A DNA stretch of 64,000 nt from Tubulanus polymorphus. Taxonomy: Eukaryota; Nemertea; Palaeonemertea; Tubulaniformes; Tubulanidae. Shown here in pieces: positions 60,845 to 64,000 of this stretch (position 1 is the stretch's first letter; each line of letters opens with the position of its first letter). The translations under genes were made by a program, and so were the position numbers. The stretch spans positions 1,424,001 to 1,488,000 of the forward strand of contig NC_134034.1 of the NCBI RefSeq assembly GCF_964204645.1, in the 5' to 3' direction. Below the pieces are notes generated by a model, which did no database searches, was not told the origin of the DNA, and saw nothing but the letters and a program-made list of their open reading frames with translations.

Positions 60845-61140
60845 CTCTGAAGAGATTCGAACCTGATGACATCGTGAGACACTATCACGTTCCCCCTGGG
60901 GAGGGATTCGAACCTGATGACATCGTGAGACTCTATCACGTTCCCCCTGGGGAGGGATCCGAACCTGATGACATCGTGAGACTCTATCACGTTCACCCTG
61001 GACAGGGATTCGAACCTGATGACATCGTGAGACTGCCACATTTCTCCCTCGGCAGGGATTCGAACCTGATGACAACGTGAGACTCTACCACGTTCCTCCG
61101 CGACTGGGATTCGAACCTGATGACATCGCTTAACTCTGCC
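60845..61140 (-). repeat. 51-bp minisatellite with a tRNA box-B word in each unit
   Basis: On the minus strand each unit has GATGTCATCAGGTTCGAATCC, shown here as GTCATCA plus GGTTCGAATCC, then TCTCACGATG. About six copies, periods 50-52 bp. GGTTCGAATCC fits the pol III box B consensus GGTTCGANTCC. Confidence 0.9.
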
Positions 61141-61560
61141 AACGGACACTCCTCCGCGCGGCAGGTGAACCCATATGACACAAAATAGAGAACAAAAAAA
61201 ATATATGATAGATCTTCACCATCAAAATCTTTTATTTTCGTTCATTACCGTTTTCGGGTCCGTCGAGTCTGCGCGCAGCTATTAACGCGGAGGATAATGA
61301 ACATTTTTATCGCCGACGTCGCTAACTGTAGATTGAGCAGATGAGTGTATTAGACGGGTGCGCGCCGATAGACAGACGGTTTTACTGCCCCGGGGCTCGT
61401 CTTCTGCTGCCTCGTTTTATTACTCGAATATCAAATCACTGTTTTATAATGACTACTTTCCGTTAAGTCTCAGTGAAATTGGATGCATGTTTTACCGAGC
61501 GGAATTGTGTAAGAGTAAGTAGTGATATCATGTGACCGACTCGATCGATGACGAGACTCA
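61141..61560. other. no recognisable feature
   Basis: AT-rich sequence, no gene evidence. Confidence 0.45.
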
Positions 61561-61569
61561 ATCCCAATA

Positions 61570-61640
61570 GTTACAGCCAGTGACGTACGGTTGGTCAGTC
61601 ATCGATCTAAATTGCATTGGTTCGAGTCCTAGTGGTAACA
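61570..61640 (+). mobile_element. tRNA-like fragment
   Basis: GGTTGGTCAGTCATC (box-A-like) precedes GGTTCGAGTCCTAG (box B) by ~25 bp. No cloverleaf forms. A SINE head or chance match. Confidence 0.25.
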
Positions 61641-61935
61641 GTCGCAGGTGGAATCCTCTATTGTCGCAGTAGGTGATATCCTACTGCACACAAGCGACAC
61701 CTGGTGGATCCTCACTTGCCACAAGTAGAATCCTCTATTGCCGCAGTAGTTGATATCCTACTGCACACTAGCGACACCTGGTGGATCCCCACTTGCCACA
61801 AGTGGAACCCTCTATTGCCGCAGTAGTTGATGTCCTACTGCACACTAGTGACATTGGATCCTCACTTGCCACAAGCTGCACTTGCCCTACTGTACACTTG
61901 TGCCACCTGGTGGTTCATCACTTGCCACAGTATCT
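61641..61935 (+). repeat. 77-bp family array
   Basis: Nearly four units with ACTAGCGACACCTGGTGGAT. The third is shortened after ACATTGGATCC. Confidence 0.94.
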
Positions 61936-62334
61936 GTGGTGTGTATTGGTCGATTGTATAAGCGTAAGAAAAATTAATTCTTCCACAAAGAAAGAGCTCT
62001 TGCGTGGTCACATTTTTATTAAATCTAAACGTCAAGAATCCATCAGATATTTGATGAAGTGTGAAGCGAGAATTATGAAAATCCGATATTCCGTTTCTGG
62101 TTTCTTTTTTCCGGAGCGCGTGATATCTGCGATTGCGACGGCGACGCAGCCTGCGCTTTGCGCACGGATGCATCGGTCGGGTTCAGTAATGAAAAATGAA
62201 AAAAAAACAACACCGCCAAATCAAGAATGGATCGAAATTTGATGAAAATTTTTTGTTGTGATCGTGAATGTTTATGAAATTCTGATTTCCTTTAAAAAAA
62301 TCTCTACTCGAATGCGAATGTGGCAATCTGGCAA

Positions 62335-62830
62335 TCTGCTGGTGGAAAGTGAGGATCCACCAGGTGTCGCTAGTGCGCTTTAGGACATCAACTACTGCAG
62401 TTATAGAGGATTCCACTTGTGGCAAGTGAGGATCCACCAGGTGTCGCTAGTGTGCTGTAGGATATCAACTACTGCAGTAACAGAGGATTCCACTGTTTTG
62501 TGGCAAGTGAGAATCCACCTGGTGTCGCTAGCGTGCTGTAGGACATCAACTACTGCAGTTATAGAGGATTCTACTTGTGGCAAGTGAGGATCCACCAGGT
62601 GTCGCTAGTGTGCTGTAGGATATCAACTACTGCAGTAACAGAGGATTCCACTGTTTTGTGGCAAGTGAGAATCCACCACGTGTCGCTAGCGTGCTGTAGG
62701 ACATCAACTACTGCGGTTATAGAGGATTCTACTTGTGGCAAGTGATGATCATCCAGGTGTCGCTTGTGTGCAGTAGGACAGGATTCCACTTGTGGCAAGT
62801 GAGGATCCTCCAGGTTTTCGCTAGTAGTTA
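62335..62830 (-). repeat. 77-bp family array, inverted, with two-unit period
   Basis: Six to seven units. A ~178-bp block carrying the variant CCACTGTTTTGTGGCAAGTG occurs twice in a row (about 62480-62520 and 62645-62685), so the array grew by dimer duplication. Confidence 0.94.
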
Positions 62831-63174
62831 GTTATGATTTCGACGCTTCAATTACCTCCAAATTTCCTCATGATTTAACGGATGGATATATTTGATTCTG
62901 TGCCCGTGTGTTTTATGGATATGAAATCACACCGCAGCGAGCGCGAAATGGCTGATTTGATGGCTTTAATTCACGACAGGGGAAATTTGTGCGAGACAAA
63001 CAAAAAATATAGCATGACATACGCTGTTCAATTAGACTGTCTCAGCGCGACTTGTAATTTTCAACAAAAAAAAATCTTTTATCTTACATTCGCTCTTGCG
63101 TGGTGGACGGTGCGGGTGGAAAAGAATGACAAAGATAATGTGAAAAACCCACAATAAGATTAAGAAAAAACAAT
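62831..63174. other. no supportable gene
   Basis: A 91-codon open frame at 62882-63157 (+) is of mixed composition and not repeat-derived, but I recognise no domain and see no gene signals. Confidence 0.3.
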
Positions 63175-63650
63175 AAAAGAGAGGGAGGAGATGGAGAGGG
63201 AGATAGAGAGGGAGATAGAGAGAGAGAGAGAGGGAGAGGAAGAGGGGAAGAGAGAGATGAAGGGAGAGGGAGAGGGAGATGAGAGGGAGAGGGAGAGGGA
63301 GAGGGAGAGGGAGAGGGAGAGGGAGAGGGAGAGGGAGAGGGAGAGGGAGAGGGAGAGGGAGAGATGGAGGGAGAGGGAGAGATGGAAGGAGAGGGAGAGG
63401 GAGAGGGAGAGGGAGAGGGAGAGGGAGAGGGAGAGATGGAGAGAGAGGGAGAGGGAGAGATGGAAGGAGAGGGAGAGGGAGAGGGAGAGGGAGAGATGGA
63501 GGGAGAGGGAGAGGGAGAGATGGAGGGAGAGGGAGAGATGGAGGGAGAGGGAGAGGGAGAGATGGAGGGAGAGGGAGAGGGAGAGATGGAGGGAGAGGGA
63601 GAGATGGAGGGAGAGGGAGAGATGGAGGGAGAGGGAGAGAGAGAGAGAGG
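63175..63650. repeat. (GGGAGA)n polypurine tract
   Basis: Nearly 480 bp of GAGGGAGAGGGAGAGGGAGA, with GAGATGGAGG interruptions every 12-60 bp in the right half. Arg/Glu/Gly frames are artefacts. Confidence 0.97.
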
Positions 63651-63660
63651 CGATAGATGA

Positions 63661-64000
63661 AAATATATAAATTCCAATGGGATGAATGAAAAAACTGAAC
63701 GAAGATTCAGTACATTTTTTCCCGAAGGACGAGAGATTAATTAATTATGATTATACTGCTCGCAGGTCCCCGGGGATCGTGTTGGTTGAAGCGTAGTAGC
63801 CATTTAACTGAAGTTAATATTCATTCATAAATTCAGTAGACAACGTAATTTCCGCTTATGGAAATCCTTATCTTTCTTCACCGCGGATGGAGAGAGCGTT
63901 GGTGATTCTTTTATTAGCATTTCTCTGCATCTCGTGGGAGAGAGGGTGTGGTTCATTTGTGGTTCATTTGTGTGTTCTGTGGTTCAGAGCAATGCGTATC
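63661..64000. other. no recognisable feature
   Basis: AT-rich end of the window without gene evidence. Confidence 0.45.

Noticed and set aside
62882-63157. 91-residue open frame of normal composition
   Set aside because: No domain, splice or promoter evidence; could be an exon but cannot be supported from sequence alone.
63084-63677. Ser/Pro-rich and Arg/Glu/Gly-rich open frames
   Set aside because: Simple (GGGAGA)n sequence. The same applies to frames at 2.6-3.5, 8.5-9.4, 22.2-22.7, 40.6-41.0, 45.7-46.4 and 51.9-52.4 kb.

Overview
The window looks like a piece of nuclear DNA from a marine invertebrate, most likely a lophotrochozoan such as a mollusc or annelid. That placement is inferred from three things: tRNA genes with eukaryotic features (an intron in tRNA-Ile(UAU), T-run terminators), LINE and MITE remnants, and very many short interspersed tandem arrays. 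I cannot name the species. It is gene-poor. The only protein gene I can defend is a divergent, intronless-looking MATE/SLC47-type transporter at 38017-39468 (+). There are three good tRNA genes: two identical tRNA-Asp(GUC), at 15996-16067 (+) and 41722-41793 (-), and one intron-containing tRNA-Ile(UAU), at 60220-60311 (+). A 100-base run of N at 1972-2071 marks an assembly gap.

The rest is dominated by repeats. Four tandem families recur, often in both orientations: (a) a ~39-bp family with the core CCACACAACTGTGGAACTGG (about 10.0, 30.8, 36.8 and 59.1 kb, with degenerate traces elsewhere); (b) a ~79-bp family with the core GATGATGTCATAGGGGGATT (6.0, 11.6, 14.8, 27.1, 27.9, 29.7, 35.7, 44.2 and 56.0 kb); (c) a ~77-bp family with ACTAGCGACACCTGGTGGAT (16.5, 18.0, 21.3, 50.6, 58.2, 61.6 and 62.3 kb plus fragments); (d) a 57-bp family carrying a perfect 16-bp palindrome (23.7 and 57.0 kb). 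Arrays seen once are 111 bp (0.7-1.3 kb), 144 bp (12.3 kb), 53 bp (18.8 kb), 43 bp (19.6-20.8 kb), 35 bp (26.0 kb), 26 bp (47.0 kb), 69 bp (48.3-49.1 kb), 22 bp (54.0 kb) and 51 bp (60.8 kb). Long polypurine or polypyrimidine tracts and microsatellites occur throughout, including ~320 bp of (ATT)n, a G21 run and a GA tract with a 134-bp higher-order period.

Mobile-element traces include LINE 3' ends (4.97, 33.3, 37.0, 40.0, 41.4 and 51.1 kb), the first with a short reverse-transcriptase C-terminal remnant. There are also MITE or foldback elements (32.5, 34.55, 37.25 and 57.12 kb, with a relative at 17.8 kb) and tRNA-like SINE fragments. Most long open frames in the window are simple-repeat or satellite translations and were not called as genes.

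Stretches between the listed features (for example 7.3-7.75, 10.5-11.5, 16.9-17.7, 28.3-29.7, 39.5-40.0, 41.9-44.2, 49.2-50.5 and 54.3-55.9 kb) are AT-rich to neutral single-copy-looking sequence in which I see no supportable gene. I found no multi-gene system. The most interesting signals are a conserved CTGANGAT-stem-CGAAACG module (once as a 69-bp satellite, twice as single copies) and a recurrent CTCF-like motif in satellites, in a cluster near 7.8 kb and at scattered single sites.
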